From Nymphaea colorata (Eukaryota > Streptophyta > Magnoliopsida > Nymphaeales > Nymphaeaceae): 64,000 nucleotides of DNA. How positions within the stretch are numbered: the stretch's first letter is position 1; every line of letters begins with the position of its first letter. Below the pieces are notes generated by a model. It was given only the letters and a program-made list of their open reading frames with translations. It was not told the origin of the DNA and did no database searches. Below, in pieces: positions 1 through 11,293 of this stretch. The position numbers and the translations under genes are program-made. Location: NCBI RefSeq assembly GCF_008831285.2, contig NC_045142.1:24689876-24753875 (forward strand). Direction: 5' to 3'.

Positions 1-556
1 CAATCTCCCAAATAACATGATTACATGCATGTACATGTATGTGCATGTGTTTGACATGCACACATCACAATCTAGATTTTCACATAAATATCCATCGACT
101 ATTAAGCCAGAATATTAAATTGTCTATCTGAAAATGGGGACTGATCTCGAACTAGGACATTTAAGAAGATAATCCATATGGTAGATTGATTAATTCTTGG
201 GAAGTAATACTACTATCAGAAGGGTTGGCCAGTTAACAAGGGGGAATTACCTAATACATGAAACATATCTGAATTTAATAGCCACGTTCAGACTTCAGAG
301 TGAAAAAAGTGAGGAAAGAGACAAAAGGATTTCAGCAAAAAAAGCAGATTCTACATGTGATCATGTTAATGCTAACAAAGATTGCATTGCCACATAAATC
401 ACTATTGCAATGATAAAAGGAAATAGATGTCGCAAATTCATACTTCAGATCCTGTTAGGATTCGCTTATTCAAATATAATGGCAATCCTCGCATCCATTG
501 GAACATTAGGGACATAACAAAAAGCTCAAATAAGATAGTCATCCTCAACAGCTTAC

Positions 557-3500
557 CATTTTGAGAACCTGTTGCATTCCACCACCACCAAAAGAATGAC
601 CACAAGCTAGTATCATTGCATCGTCCATGAGAGAACCCCTATAAGAAGCCATGGAGAGAAATGACTTTCCATGCCAATACCTACTAATGACTAAATGTAT
701 TTAAAAATCAAGTAATAACACTTCAACAAGTATAAAAAAAAGTTGATCATTGGTAACTCGTGCCAGCATTTTTGGCTGCAAATTGAGATCTGGAGCAGAT
801 ATTGTAAATTTGTAATAGCATGGTGTCCAAGTCTAACATAAAGCAATTATAGCACATTTCTAACAAAAAGGAAGCATCCTTTTAGGAAAACAAAAGCCAC
901 AGTTGTTAAGTTTTGAATTCTGTGTCATGATTCATCTAGATCTGAGAGTTGCATAACATTTATGAATTGAAAATAGGAATATATTTTCCAATTCATCATG
1001 TACTTGCATAAGTTCTCAAAAAGATTAACTCTTCATGTCTCGAGCACAAAACAAACCTAACTAGGAATTGAATTATTGAGCGAGTCACACGGATGATCCA
1101 AGGATAGTCTGCAATTACCCAAACAAATAGCATGTTCTTTAGCTAAACCAATATTTTTTTCCATCTAAAAAAAAAAAAAAAACAAATTAAGGCAATCAAG
1201 ATAGTATATATTGTGGTGCATTCCCTATAGCCTAAACCCTTTAGCAATAGTCCCTTCTGGTTGAGTTTTCATTATTGTGTATGGCTTAATTCTTAAAGAA
1301 AGCTTTCCAGCCACAGAATGCTGCATGTAGAATTCCCAACAAAACACTTCAGTTGACAGCACAGACATGCTACCATGGATTAATTGCCCAACACTAACCA
1401 TAAGGACTTGAATCTGGATCATGCATCTAAACCAGAATGTCAGAAATATGAAGTACTCATCATATCTTGACCTTTTTCCTGCCTACGATGCTATAGTGAC
1501 ATCCAGACAGTTATTATGGAAAAAGTAATGTGCAATATTTTCACCAAAATCATCAGTTTGACAACATCCAGTGGGAAAATTTTCCCTTTACTAGGGAAAG
1601 AAGACGAGATCTTAAGCTGGCCCGGAGATGCACACACCATGTTAACAAACACACATCAGTAATATGGATATTGACAGAAAAAAGTAAAGACATCACTGCT
1701 TACAGCTGCTGTTTGCAAAAAATCCAAGTGCAAATCATGAGAAGCCTGAAATCAATTACTGGTGAAAAAACACTAGTCTCAAGGAAAATAAGAGGCATCC
1801 ATCCCAGACTTACGTGATCGGATCAGAAAGAATAGCCCTAAGAGAATTTCCCGGTTCACCTGACAAATAAGCATCCTTTCTTCCACTAAATCCACAACCA
1901 TTCTCCCCTCCTGTTTCCTTAGTGACTGAGGAGGCAGATCTTTGTAATGCATGTGCATAATAACTATCAGGTTCTGCCACAGTAATTGCCTTCTCACAGC
2001 GTGCTGAAGTGCAATCATCAAGTCTAATTGATTGGCATTCAATTGAGCTCCCTCTAGCATTGCTTGAAGGCTGAACACTAGGATCTTTAGTGAACCCTCC
2101 CCCACCGATGCCTAATGTATCAAAACAGATATACATGTAAGCATATGCAACACAATATATTATATACTAAACAAATTAAATCAATTAATTAATCATCTCT
2201 ACAAGCCACAAGTGTGAACACTGCATCAACAAAATTCGGTTTTCCAACTACACCAACATGTATCCTCTATGCTAAAGGACCACCCTCACATTTCCAACCC
2301 TTTCTTACAATAAAAAAAATGCCATTGTGGGCCCCATGTGGCAACTCATGGGAGTCAGAACATACATTTAAAACCTTATTCCTTACAACATAACTTTGTC
2401 CAATTCAAGCAACCATTGTACAGACCCCTATCAGCTTCACTTGCAAGAAAGCACTGGAGATGAGAAAGTCTGAAAATGTGACAGGAAACATAGTGATCTT
2501 AGCCACTCTGCTTCCCTAGAGGATGGAAAGGCCATGGATCTTATGTGTTTGTGCATGTATATTTCCTATCAATAGAAAGGAAAAGTGGAAAACATAAGCT
2601 ATCATAGAACTGGATACCTACCTTTACTAAGCCATCACACCATCCTTACCCAACACTTTTGATCTAAATTCCATGACCACGATTAACAATGTATATGAAG
2701 AAGAAAATAACACAGTAACAGGCAATAAATTCCTTATCTAAACTAACTGAATATATTTATTTCAAGAAGCGAACTAAATGACATGATCATCAAGGAAGAG
2801 ACCAACAACATTAGACCACTAAATCCAATCAAGCAACCATCATCCTTTAAGGAATAGAGGACAAATTTGAGTTTATGGCACTATACATTCCTAAAGGCTG
2901 CACTATACGATAGTGATATTAGTCACTCAAAAATTCAAAAATTTTAAAAATATCATGCCAAGAATGTCAAGAAAGAATCATACCAAAGAAAGGACCGTGC
3001 TTCTCAGGATTCCCCTTGCATCCACCATTCTCCCTCTGCACATTCACCTCACATACCTTCTCGGACACACTCTGTACGCTGACACCGCTATTGGCGTTAT
3101 TACCACCTCTACCACCATTACCAGTGTTGCTTCCATTTGTCTTATTGTTGTGATTATTGGTCTCTTTGCACCCATCGATTCCCGACGTCACCCCCGCGAC
3201 AACCGGCTCATGCCCGCCCTTCACGTTCACCAATCCCCGCCCATTCCCGCCTCCCTCATCGTCATCGTCGTCGTCGTCGTCCTCCTCCTCCTCGTCCTCC
3301 TCCTCCTCCCGGTCATCGTCATCGTCGTCGCTATCCGACCCGCCCCGCAGGCGCCACTGCCGGCCGTCGAGCCGCCGGTTCCTGCCAGCCTCCTGATCGA
3401 CGGAGATCTCGGCGTCCCGCCCCTCTCCTCCTTCCAATAACATGCCCCGTCGGAGATCACCCCGTCCCAGGAAGTATCGGTCTCGTTCCTCAGAAAACAG

Positions 3501-3632
3501 CTTCTGGTCCGCGAAGCCAGCCGGAACTCCAACAACCGCGGGTCGTTTCTGGCCGGAGCTGAGGCCCGAGGCACCACCGTTTTGAAAGACGATCGAGGGG
3601 GCCATGCGGTTCTCCGTCCCCTCGGACACCAT
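557..3632 (-). CDS. PUB62: U-box protein, PUB62-like (5' part, runs off left edge)
   Basis: Likely E3 ubiquitin ligase of the plant PUB62/63 type. Three coding exons can be joined in frame: 3632-2984, 2111-1814 and 638-557, with donors GTATGA, GTAAGT and GTAAGC and AG acceptors. Exon 1 holds PSIVFQNGG and a long Asp/Glu run (about residues 100-126). Exon 2 ends in LRAILSDPIT and exon 3 reads GSLMDDAMILACGHSFGGGG, the start of the U-box, ending phase 0 after MQQVLKM. From memory, Arabidopsis PUB62 has the same order: an IVF motif, an acidic tract, then ISDPVTGKLMDDAMILPCGHSF. The rest of the U-box and the C-terminal region should lie left of base 1; I found no further exon in 1-556. The start at 3632 is the first ATG; a second in-frame ATG gives MAPSIVFQ. 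Identity is sure; ligase activity is inferred from the family. Confidence 0.88.
3271..3333. repeat. GC-rich trinucleotide tract encoding the acidic run of the PUB62-like protein
   Basis: A GTC/CTC-rich stretch on the plus strand is read on the minus strand as GAC/GAG codons (Asp and Glu). On the plus strand the same tract gives spurious Ser-, Arg/Pro- and Val/Leu-rich open frames, which are not genes. Confidence 0.7.
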
Positions 3633-6600
3633 TTTCTGGCGGTCGGAAAAGTACCCAGAGGCCCCAAACCCCTACACCCTGAAAAGGGAGATTTTCCTCT
3701 TCTTAATAAAGTGGAAATTTTCTTTTTAACCACTTTGCCCTTTCATCCTGAGTTCTTAAATGGATCCGATCATCGACCCGAATTTAAATTCGATTTTTCC
3801 AATTTGATAATAAAAATCTACAAATTTAACAAGTGGCGAACATAAAACGTGTTCGATTGCAATTCAATGAGTACTTAATGTTTGATATTTTCTACTGATT
3901 TGGTAGAAACGCATTTTAATCATTTAAATACAATTATTCCTTTTTTTGTGTTTGGTCATGCATTTATAATTTTGCATTTTAATGTTGTGGAGACATTTAC
4001 CAAAAAAAAAGTTGTGATCCGTGTTCTTTTGTAAGAAAATTTTAAAAGAATAGCTAAAAATGCTCTTAATGTTTCAATTAGTGACAAATCACATTCTCAT
4101 TTTTAGAAGTTAACAAATGATCACTCAACTATGATAAGTTTTCAACCATTAATTTTTTATATAAATAACAAATATTATTCAGTTCTATTACACTCTTGCC
4201 TTTAAAAGAGATATTTTTGTTGTTTTATATGAAAAAACAATGTTTTCTTAGGAATTTATTTTCTATTAGTGAGCTTTTAAAAGTTGATCGGTGGCTTGTT
4301 ATTTGCCGAAAGTCATGTGGCTGAGTTTATTGGTTTTTAATTTTTCCAGCAACAATGCCTTAGAACATGGTTGTGCTTAATATAAAGAATATATATATGC
4401 TTTAGTAGGTGTTTGCTTATTTCATACTTGTGACTATTGGCTTACTTCATATTTCATATTCGAGATCTATGAATCCGATGTACATATGTTCTTGCTGATG
4501 CGACAAAAGATCCATACTAAAATTCATAGTTTATCAAACTACTAAAAATCTTAAGTCAAACTTAAGATCCCATTTGAAATCTTTAGTTTGGCTTTAAGAA
4601 ACCATCTGATTTAAGAACATAAAGCGGAGGATCTGTGGATCTTAAATCCTAAGGATCTTCAATTTAGAAAATGAACTTGTCTCAATCTTATTTTTTAGGC
4701 AGATTCATGCAAACACTCACTCAGCGTCCTCCCTACCAAATGATCACTTGCAGCAGTCTTTTAGGCAGATTCATGCAAACACTCACCCAGTATCCTCCTT
4801 ACCAAATGATCACTTAGAGGTTGTTTGACAACAATAACACATTTGTTACAATCATGTAAACGTAACCTAAAAATGTAACAGATTTAAGAACACTTGTTAT
4901 AGTGTTACACGAATCTGCCCCATTTTTCTTGTGCATATTCATGAGACAAAAAACAAAAGCTGTTTAGAAATAGTAACATTATGTTATTGTCTCATGCATA
5001 TAACTCAAAATTTCGTTGAATTTTATTAGAAGTTTTAAAAAGTATTTCATGAATCTGCCTCACTTTTTTGGGTCAGATGCATGGAATAATAACACAATGT
5101 TACTATTCTTAAGCAGACACTTAAGAGTCATTTGACAGAATGCCTCATGAATTTACCTAGAGATTAGACATATTTATGAAACATTTATGAACTAATGTTT
5201 CATGAATCTACCTAATCTCAATGGACAGATTTATGAGACACTCACAAAGCCAAACAATTCTTATGAAGTATGACATGCACCTGGTAGCTGCTAGATTCTC
5301 TCTCTACACCAAAAGAAGTAGCTATTCAAGGATAATTGCCACCAAAAAAAAGGGGGAAAAAAAGAAGAAGAAAAAGCCATTATGTTTTTCATCCCCATTA
5401 AAATAAACATTACATTGCACATATGCTTTCTTATTCGTCATCTGATAAGCCATGGAAATTGACTCATGACTGTGAACAAATAAGTCAGAGTCATGGATGG
5501 AAATGATGCGTGGTGGTGATGCCCACGCTCAAAGCGCATGATGTTATGTTGCACAGAGCACTAAGAGGTGCCAACTGATGCCTGTTCTTGTTGATTATGA
5601 GGATGATGATATAAAAATATGATCACACTCATTTAAAATGAACAAAAGATATATATATAAAAAAAAAACAATTAAAGAAATATTTTTTAAAAAACTTAGT
5701 TAAAATGAATAAAAAATAAACCTGCAGAATTTGTTTAACTTCATTCAGTTGGATACTCTCAATTCTTACGCAGCGGATTCTTACAAATATTTACAATGAG
5801 TATTCATCCTACCACCCAAATGAAATAAAGACCCCACCCAACCCTTTGTCCTCCTGAGTACTGGAGACATTGGCCCAACTACACTTTAACTTGCTGTCAA
5901 GGTTCCATTTGCGGTACAAAAGAGTTGATGCTCTAAGAATTCAAAACAAGAGTTGGCCGCCTATTAACCCCAGCCCCAACTGTTGCACCAACTCCCTCGG
6001 ACATAATGTCTTAGAGGTACTGATATTTAACATTTTACAACAAGAACCCTATAAGCCAAGAAGCTTTTGGAGCCCTTGACAAAGCATGAATCTTTTCTAA
6101 GCACATACTCCTGTTAATGGAAGCTGAAACAGTAGTCATCTGTGTTGTCAATATTGACCCGAAGCTGAATCCTGTTATGGAAAAGACAGAGATTCAATTC
6201 AATCTGTATAGGCGCATCTAATCTGCCTAAATTGGCACTTAAAATAGTTTTTACTTTAAAAAAGTCTCCGAGAGCCTTTTTTGACAGTGAGCTGATAAAG
6301 GCTGATTCAGCATTGAAGGGTCAGTGGCAGAATTTTATATTTGACAATGCTAATACCAATCACTCAATAATATCTGAAATTCCACAATTCGCATCTCTTG
6401 AGCCCCTCCTCAAGCTTTCTGCATGCCATAAATTTGAAGTGTTGTTTTCTTTTGTCATCGTCTCCAATTCAGTCATGTTAAAATTTCTTGCCGCAGCAGG
6501 AAAGGCAGTGTTCATGCTTTAATACTTCAATTACCAGCCTCAGGAACAGCTGGCGATCCTAGTGAATTTTAAATCATTAAAAAATTTCAGGACTTTTCAG

Positions 6601-7440
6601 GGCATTTGGAATTTCGAATATGTCAAAGGCAATGAGAACAATAAAAAGTTAAGGATAATCAACACATTTGGATAGCTCAGACCTAAATTGAGCCTCACAC
6701 ACGCAGTGCATCATATAAATCTGATCTAAGAACGGACGTACTCAAATGCACCAGAGATACACAATCTACATGGAATTTGAAAAGCTTGTCATGGTAGTAC
6801 TGCACTATCACACTGAGATAATCTCTCTCCAAATAAAGTTCGCTCAATAAAATCGTGTATTGGGCGGACAGAAAACTAGTAACAAAACCCAGAAAGGAAA
6901 CAGAGAGACTGGTGAAACTGAACCCAACCTCTAAAGAATTTAGTTTCTGTTGTAATGGAGAGTAATTGGAACTAACACGCAAGTTAAGCCAGCAATAATG
7001 AAAAGAAACTGCATTATACATGTGCTCACAAAAATCTAATCTCTGAAACTTATAAATGTGGCGGATGGCTATTGATTTAGTGCACTGCCTTTATTAAGAA
7101 GAACAATGTCGTTTTTGTGATGAATGCAAGGGAATTCAACAACTATGTCCCCATCCCCCAACCAATACCCACAGAATACAGATACCATTTTTTTGCAAAA
7201 CCGAAGAATAGCACATTGAGTGTACAACTTTCTGTGGATGAGATGAAATCCTGAAAACCCATCCATAAGGGTGCCATAGCAGAAGGATGTTTCAGATTGA
7301 TGATTCCTGAGCAGTGAAAATTTCCTTACATAACGAGGTGTTACTCTTTTACTTTTAGCATGACGTAGTTTTGCTGCCCTGGCACAATGATGATGTTTGT
7401 GCTCATGAATAATAAATACGAAAAACAGAAACCACTAGAA
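3633..7440. other. Gene-free AT-rich interval with nested repeat remnants
   Basis: No gene is supported between the PUB62-like start and the PPR locus. Part of it is the PUB62-like promoter on the minus strand. From about 4690 to 5250 the DNA carries many copies, in both orientations, of a motif like TCATGAATCTGCCT, which looks like a pile-up of short terminal inverted repeats. Open frames at 5870-6079, 6232-6522 and 6695-7021 show no recognisable protein content. Confidence 0.6.
4693..4815. repeat. 57-bp tandem duplication, period 66 bp
   Basis: A segment beginning TTTTAGGCAGATTCATGC and ending ACCAAATGATCACTT occurs at 4693-4749 and again at 4759-4815, with a few mismatches. It lies in the repeat-rich intergenic DNA. 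Confidence 0.8.
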
Positions 7441-7557
7441 TTACTTGCTGCAACAGGGAGCAGACCTGTCACCTCCTTGTAAATTGGCACGCAACACAGC
7501 TTCACATTCTTCAACTGACGAAGCTTTGCCTTTCACCAACGAGTCAAGGACCATGAG
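7441..7557 (-). other. Possible 3' exon downstream of the PPR gene
   Basis: On the minus strand a T-containing acceptor ending TTAG is followed by an open 38-codon stretch (LMVLDSLVKGKASSVEECEA... ending CCSK, stop TAA). It reads like real protein, but it needs a phase-0 donor. The obvious donor at the PPR stop (CAG|GTTAGT) is phase 1 and would give an early stop. A phase-0 GT exists further upstream in the PPR frame (after the AEDDE codons). It may be an alternative last exon of the PPR transcript or chance. Confidence 0.25.
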
Positions 7558-7719
7558 CTAAGTTTTTGGAGCACTTGTGGCAGAATTTAATTAAGAAAAA
7601 GCACGCAACCTCTACCAAAAAGCATTTAACCTATAAGTCACTGTCATCCCCCTAGTTCTTCATGACTGAACCGTGGACTCCAGGGATCTTCCATTCTGCA
7701 AGGTCTCCCCTCCACAACA

Positions 7720-7732
7720 CCCCCCCCCCCCC
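7720..7732. repeat. C homopolymer (13 nt)
   Basis: An uninterrupted run of 13 C in otherwise AT-rich DNA; likely length-polymorphic and error-prone in sequencing. Confidence 0.9.
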
Positions 7733-8457
7733 AAACCTTTATACAGTTCAAAGGCCAATCTTTATTTAGGAATAAGTTAGAATGAAATTACATTCAAAGT
7801 GAGGGCTCTATTCATCTCCACAATCGCCACACAGAGATACTGCACATAGATTTGATTTGCATATACAATCTGAGACATGCTCTCCACTGTTACAATATTC
7901 TCCAAGTGCAGCCTTCATCAAGTACGATGTTATGTTTTTACCAAGAAAGAATACTACAAGACGAACCATGTTTATGCCACTCGGAATATGTACTCCGAAA
8001 TTCTGTCTTGAAGAGGTAAATAAATGAAGCTGGACCATCAAAAGTTGGAAATTATGCATATCAGTTGGCTATCTGCCTATCTATCAAATTCAAGTCCCAT
8101 ACTGAAGCACACACATGGCAACACAAATAGCATGACTGATGATACTAGATTCATGTTGTGCTACAGGGCATGACAAGAAAACTTATCCAGTGTATATTTG
8201 ATTTATCAAACATATCGCAATTCTTGACTTTGAACAGCATTCACGGCCTAGAAGCAAGTAAGCAACCAATTAAGCATACGCCAATATTGAACCATGCGGT
8301 TTCCTTAATCCCATCATTTGAATATCGAATTATATGAAGCATACAGAACACTTCCGCAATACAATTCCACTGATTGCGTGTTTTGAAGCAATCTAGGAAA
8401 CATAGAGTAAAGCGTCATCCATATTATTCCATTGAAAACATGATTTTAACTTTTTAA

Positions 8458-9936
8458 CTAACCTGAAGAAGCACATTGCATTTCTTGGACCACAAGATCC
8501 CCATTAACCTCATCATCTTCCGCCAACGTTTCCACTCTCGGTACCCACCGACCAACCATGCCTTGCTTCAAGGAGCTTGCATACAGCCTACCTGCATCCA
8601 ATATCCTTCCCTGTCTATTCAATTCAGTTATTAATGGAATGTACGAAGATCCATCTAATATAATACGGCTTCTGATCATCAAATTCATAACACTCAATGC
8701 ATCATCGACTCTACCGTTGTTACATAAACCACGAATAACTGTATTATATGTCAGTGTTCTTAGATGATAGCCATGTCCAATCATCTCGTACATGTTCTCC
8801 AGCGCCGCATCCACCTCTCCTCCAACTGAGAGAGCATGGATCACCGTAGAATATGTATATGGGGATGGAACATAACCCATGTCCTTGATCTTTTTGAACA
8901 TTTTCTTAGCCTCAACCAACACCGACTCATCACTCAAGGAATACTTACAGACCTTCCTGACATACGTATTCATAGTTCTCTCATCTACATCAAATCCAAT
9001 TTCTACCATTTCATTATAAATACTAATTGCAACCGTAATCTGATTCCATTTCAAGAGTCCATGGAGTAAAGTACTGTAACTAACAAAATCCGGCTTCCTC
9101 CCTGTTTCTGCCATTTTCCTCAAGATCACAACCCCTTCCAAAGGCCTTCCTTCCCTGCAATACCCATTAAACAGTGCATTATAGGTGACGACAGTCGGCC
9201 TAATCCCCATCCTCGCCGCCTCCTGGAATATTTCCATGGCTTCATCCGATCGACCCACTTTGCATAATCCATCAATGACGCCGGTAAAAGTATAAACATC
9301 AACGAATTCGGGTTTTTCTTTGAGTTTCATCAAGAGGGCACAGGCTTCTTCTACTCTACCAACTAAACAGAGGCCAGAAATCAAGCAGTTGTAGATAAGA
9401 ATGGTGGGTTCTGTACCTGTACGCTTCATGACCTTGAAGACGTCAATGGCGTGCTTGATTCTTCCTCTCTTACAAAGCTCACTGATCAAAATCGTGAAGC
9501 TGTTAACTGTAGGGACAAGTCCAGAAACCACCATGGCCTTCAGGAGGTTCTTAGCCTCATCAAGCCTGTTGGTCGTGCAGAAGAACCGAATCATCATACA
9601 GAAGGTCTGAGAATTGGGGGAGAGGTTGAAATTGGAGATGGAGGAGAAGAGCAGCTCGGCGGAAAATGGGTCTTCGGAATTAAGAACGGAGAAAAGGAAC
9701 TTATTGAAGGAAGATAGGGAGGGAGACGTGCCATTCTTCTTAATAAACAAGGAAATGGTTACAGGGAGCAGTGAGACACTGTGAGAAGACGAGGACGAAG
9801 ATGATGAGGATGACGGCGACGACGACGATGATGATGAAACTGGTGTAGATAGAGAAAGTGAATTAACTGGTTGGGATTTGGCAAGATGATGATGAGAGAG
9901 CGGGAAGGCTAGCGAAGAAGGAGATACAGAGCTCAT
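8458..9936 (-). CDS. P-class pentatricopeptide repeat protein
   Basis: Single-exon 492-residue protein. P-class PPR proteins bind organellar RNA, about one base per 35-residue helical repeat, and act in its processing, stability or translation. Roughly nine or ten repeats are visible from about residue 105 to 460, with typical starts such as SFTILISELCKRGRIKHAID, YTFTGVIDGLCKVGRSDEAM, VTYNALFNGYCREGRP and LTYNTVIRGLCNNGRVDDAL. There is no E/DYW extension, so it is not an editing factor of that class. The N-terminus (residues 1-80) is Ser-rich and almost free of acidic residues, as in an organelle transit peptide; I cannot say mitochondrion or plastid. The ORF ends at a TAG that overlaps a good donor-like CAG|GTTAGT, so an alternative spliced 3' end is possible. 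The specific RNA target is unknown. Confidence 0.93.
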   Translation of the reverse strand: MSSVSPSSLAFPLSHHHLAKSQPVNSLSLSTPVSSSSSSSPSSSSSSSSSSHSVSLLPVTISLFIKKNGTSPSLSSFNKFLFSVLNSEDPFSAELLFSSISNFNLSPNSQTFCMMIRFFCTTNRLDEAKNLLKAMVVSGLVPTVNSFTILISELCKRGRIKHAIDVFKVMKRTGTEPTILIYNCLISGLCLVGRVEEACALLMKLKEKPEFVDVYTFTGVIDGLCKVGRSDEAMEIFQEAARMGIRPTVVTYNALFNGYCREGRPLEGVVILRKMAETGRKPDFVSYSTLLHGLLKWNQITVAISIYNEMVEIGFDVDERTMNTYVRKVCKYSLSDESVLVEAKKMFKKIKDMGYVPSPYTYSTVIHALSVGGEVDAALENMYEMIGHGYHLRTLTYNTVIRGLCNNGRVDDALSVMNLMIRSRIILDGSSYIPLITELNRQGRILDAGRLYASSLKQGMVGRWVPRVETLAEDDEVNGDLVVQEMQCASSG

Positions 9937-9956
9937 GGAGAGGGGGCGGGGCGGGA

Positions 9957-9971
9957 GGGGGAGAGAGAGAG
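9957..9971. promoter_or_regulatory. GA/CT-rich leader just upstream of the PPR start
   Basis: A G-rich/GAGAGAG tract lies 20 bases upstream of the PPR ATG (pyrimidine-rich on the coding strand). Pyrimidine or GA tracts at this position recur at several genes in the window and are common in plant 5' leaders. Confidence 0.45.
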
Positions 9972-11293
9972 GATCAGGCTAATTTTGGTTGGGCCTTATT
10001 CCTATTCCGCGTGTTAATAAACAAAAAAATTGATTATTTCATTCCAGTTTTGTCGGATGTCTCCAAAGAGACAATTGATTTATTTAATTCCTAGTTCAAC
10101 GCCCTCGCAACATTATCCATAAAAGGCGAGTCAAACAGTTATAAATTAAATTTAAACGTGTTTTCTTTATATCACAAAAAACGGAACCTTTTTCTAAAAC
10201 TCAATAAACATTTTTTTCAGACATTTAATTTTGAAACATTTTGCTGCTTTTAACAATTTTGTAGTTCGGAGATGTTAATTACCATTGGAAAAGAGATATA
10301 CTGGAAATTCTGTAATACACATAAAATTAAAGGAAATTTAAGCGAGCACCAAAAACTTTTTTTAAGTTTTCAAGTGTGCCAATATAATCTTAAATTACAT
10401 TTCACAATCCGTGTATTTCTATCTGAACCAGTGCCCTCCTTTTCGAGAATGAAATTATTGCCTGGATTTTTTCCAAGGATGAACCTTGAATACCTTAAAA
10501 AGGCGGCAGTTCTGTGGCCCAGTTCCATAAGTTTAAATTTTGAGGTTTCCTTCTCCATTAAAGCCGTAGAGATTGTGCGGACTCAAACTGAAACTTTTAG
10601 ACGGTGCTGTTTGTAGTCAAAACAATTTCTAGCACAGATTATGAGGAAATTCTTTCCCTGATCCTCTTTGGTAGCAGCGGGAAAACCAGTGTGGTAAAAA
10701 ACACCTCTGTATTAGAGCGTATTAGAGTGCATTGGCCGATACAAGTTTAGATGTTTTTCATAATTTTAACTTTTAAATCAATCTAAACTGTTTTAATTTA
10801 ATTGTAAATAATTAAAAATTAGAAAATAAGACGACCGTCAAATCCACACGGCACTGATGACACTGACACCGTTACTTACCAGTCACAACACTGTTAAAAA
10901 CTCTTATGATAAGCTTGATTGCTAGGTAGCACGACATGTAATTGCTTCTACTAAAAATGTAAGTGCTTTCACTATAGTTCATACTGAAATACGTTTCAAA
11001 GATTAATTATTCCAAAGGAAGCGCCATGCAGATTTGCAATTCCAATATATTCCGGAAAGTTTTAAGTTTATATCAGCTGGAATCAGTTCGTTGTTTCTAA
11101 TGTTCTGAACTTTATTGATTTCAACGTATAACTAAACACCACAAAGCCAAACACAAGTAAAAAAGTCAATTTTATGATTCAAGTGCCTCATTAGCAAGAT
11201 CTTCAGGTAGCCAAGTAAGGATACTTTACAGCGCAACCAAACACACAAGGTGGTCAAGAAGAAAAGAAGATTTCCTGATCCTGCAACTACAAA
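9972..11293. other. Intergenic interval, no gene seen
   Basis: It contains the PPR promoter and the 3' end of the mS26-like gene. A plus-strand open frame at 10272-10616 has no recognisable features. A dispersed repeat lies near 10715-10900. Confidence 0.6.
10715..10900. repeat. Dispersed repeat, copy A (GGCCGATACAAGTTTA family)
   Basis: The stretch GAGTGCATTGGCCGATACAA followed by an AT-rich body closely resembles the stretch near 16886-17030 (GAGTGCACGGGCCGATACAA followed by a similar AT-rich body). Boundaries are approximate; the element class is unknown. Confidence 0.5.

Noticed and set aside
3137-3562. Plus-strand open frames rich in Ser, Arg/Pro or Val/Leu
   Set aside because: Antisense to the acidic tract of the PUB62-like exon 1; they result from the trinucleotide repeat.
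10272-10616. Plus-strand 114-codon open frame
   Set aside because: No domain or protein-like composition, and its surroundings are AT-rich repeat DNA.
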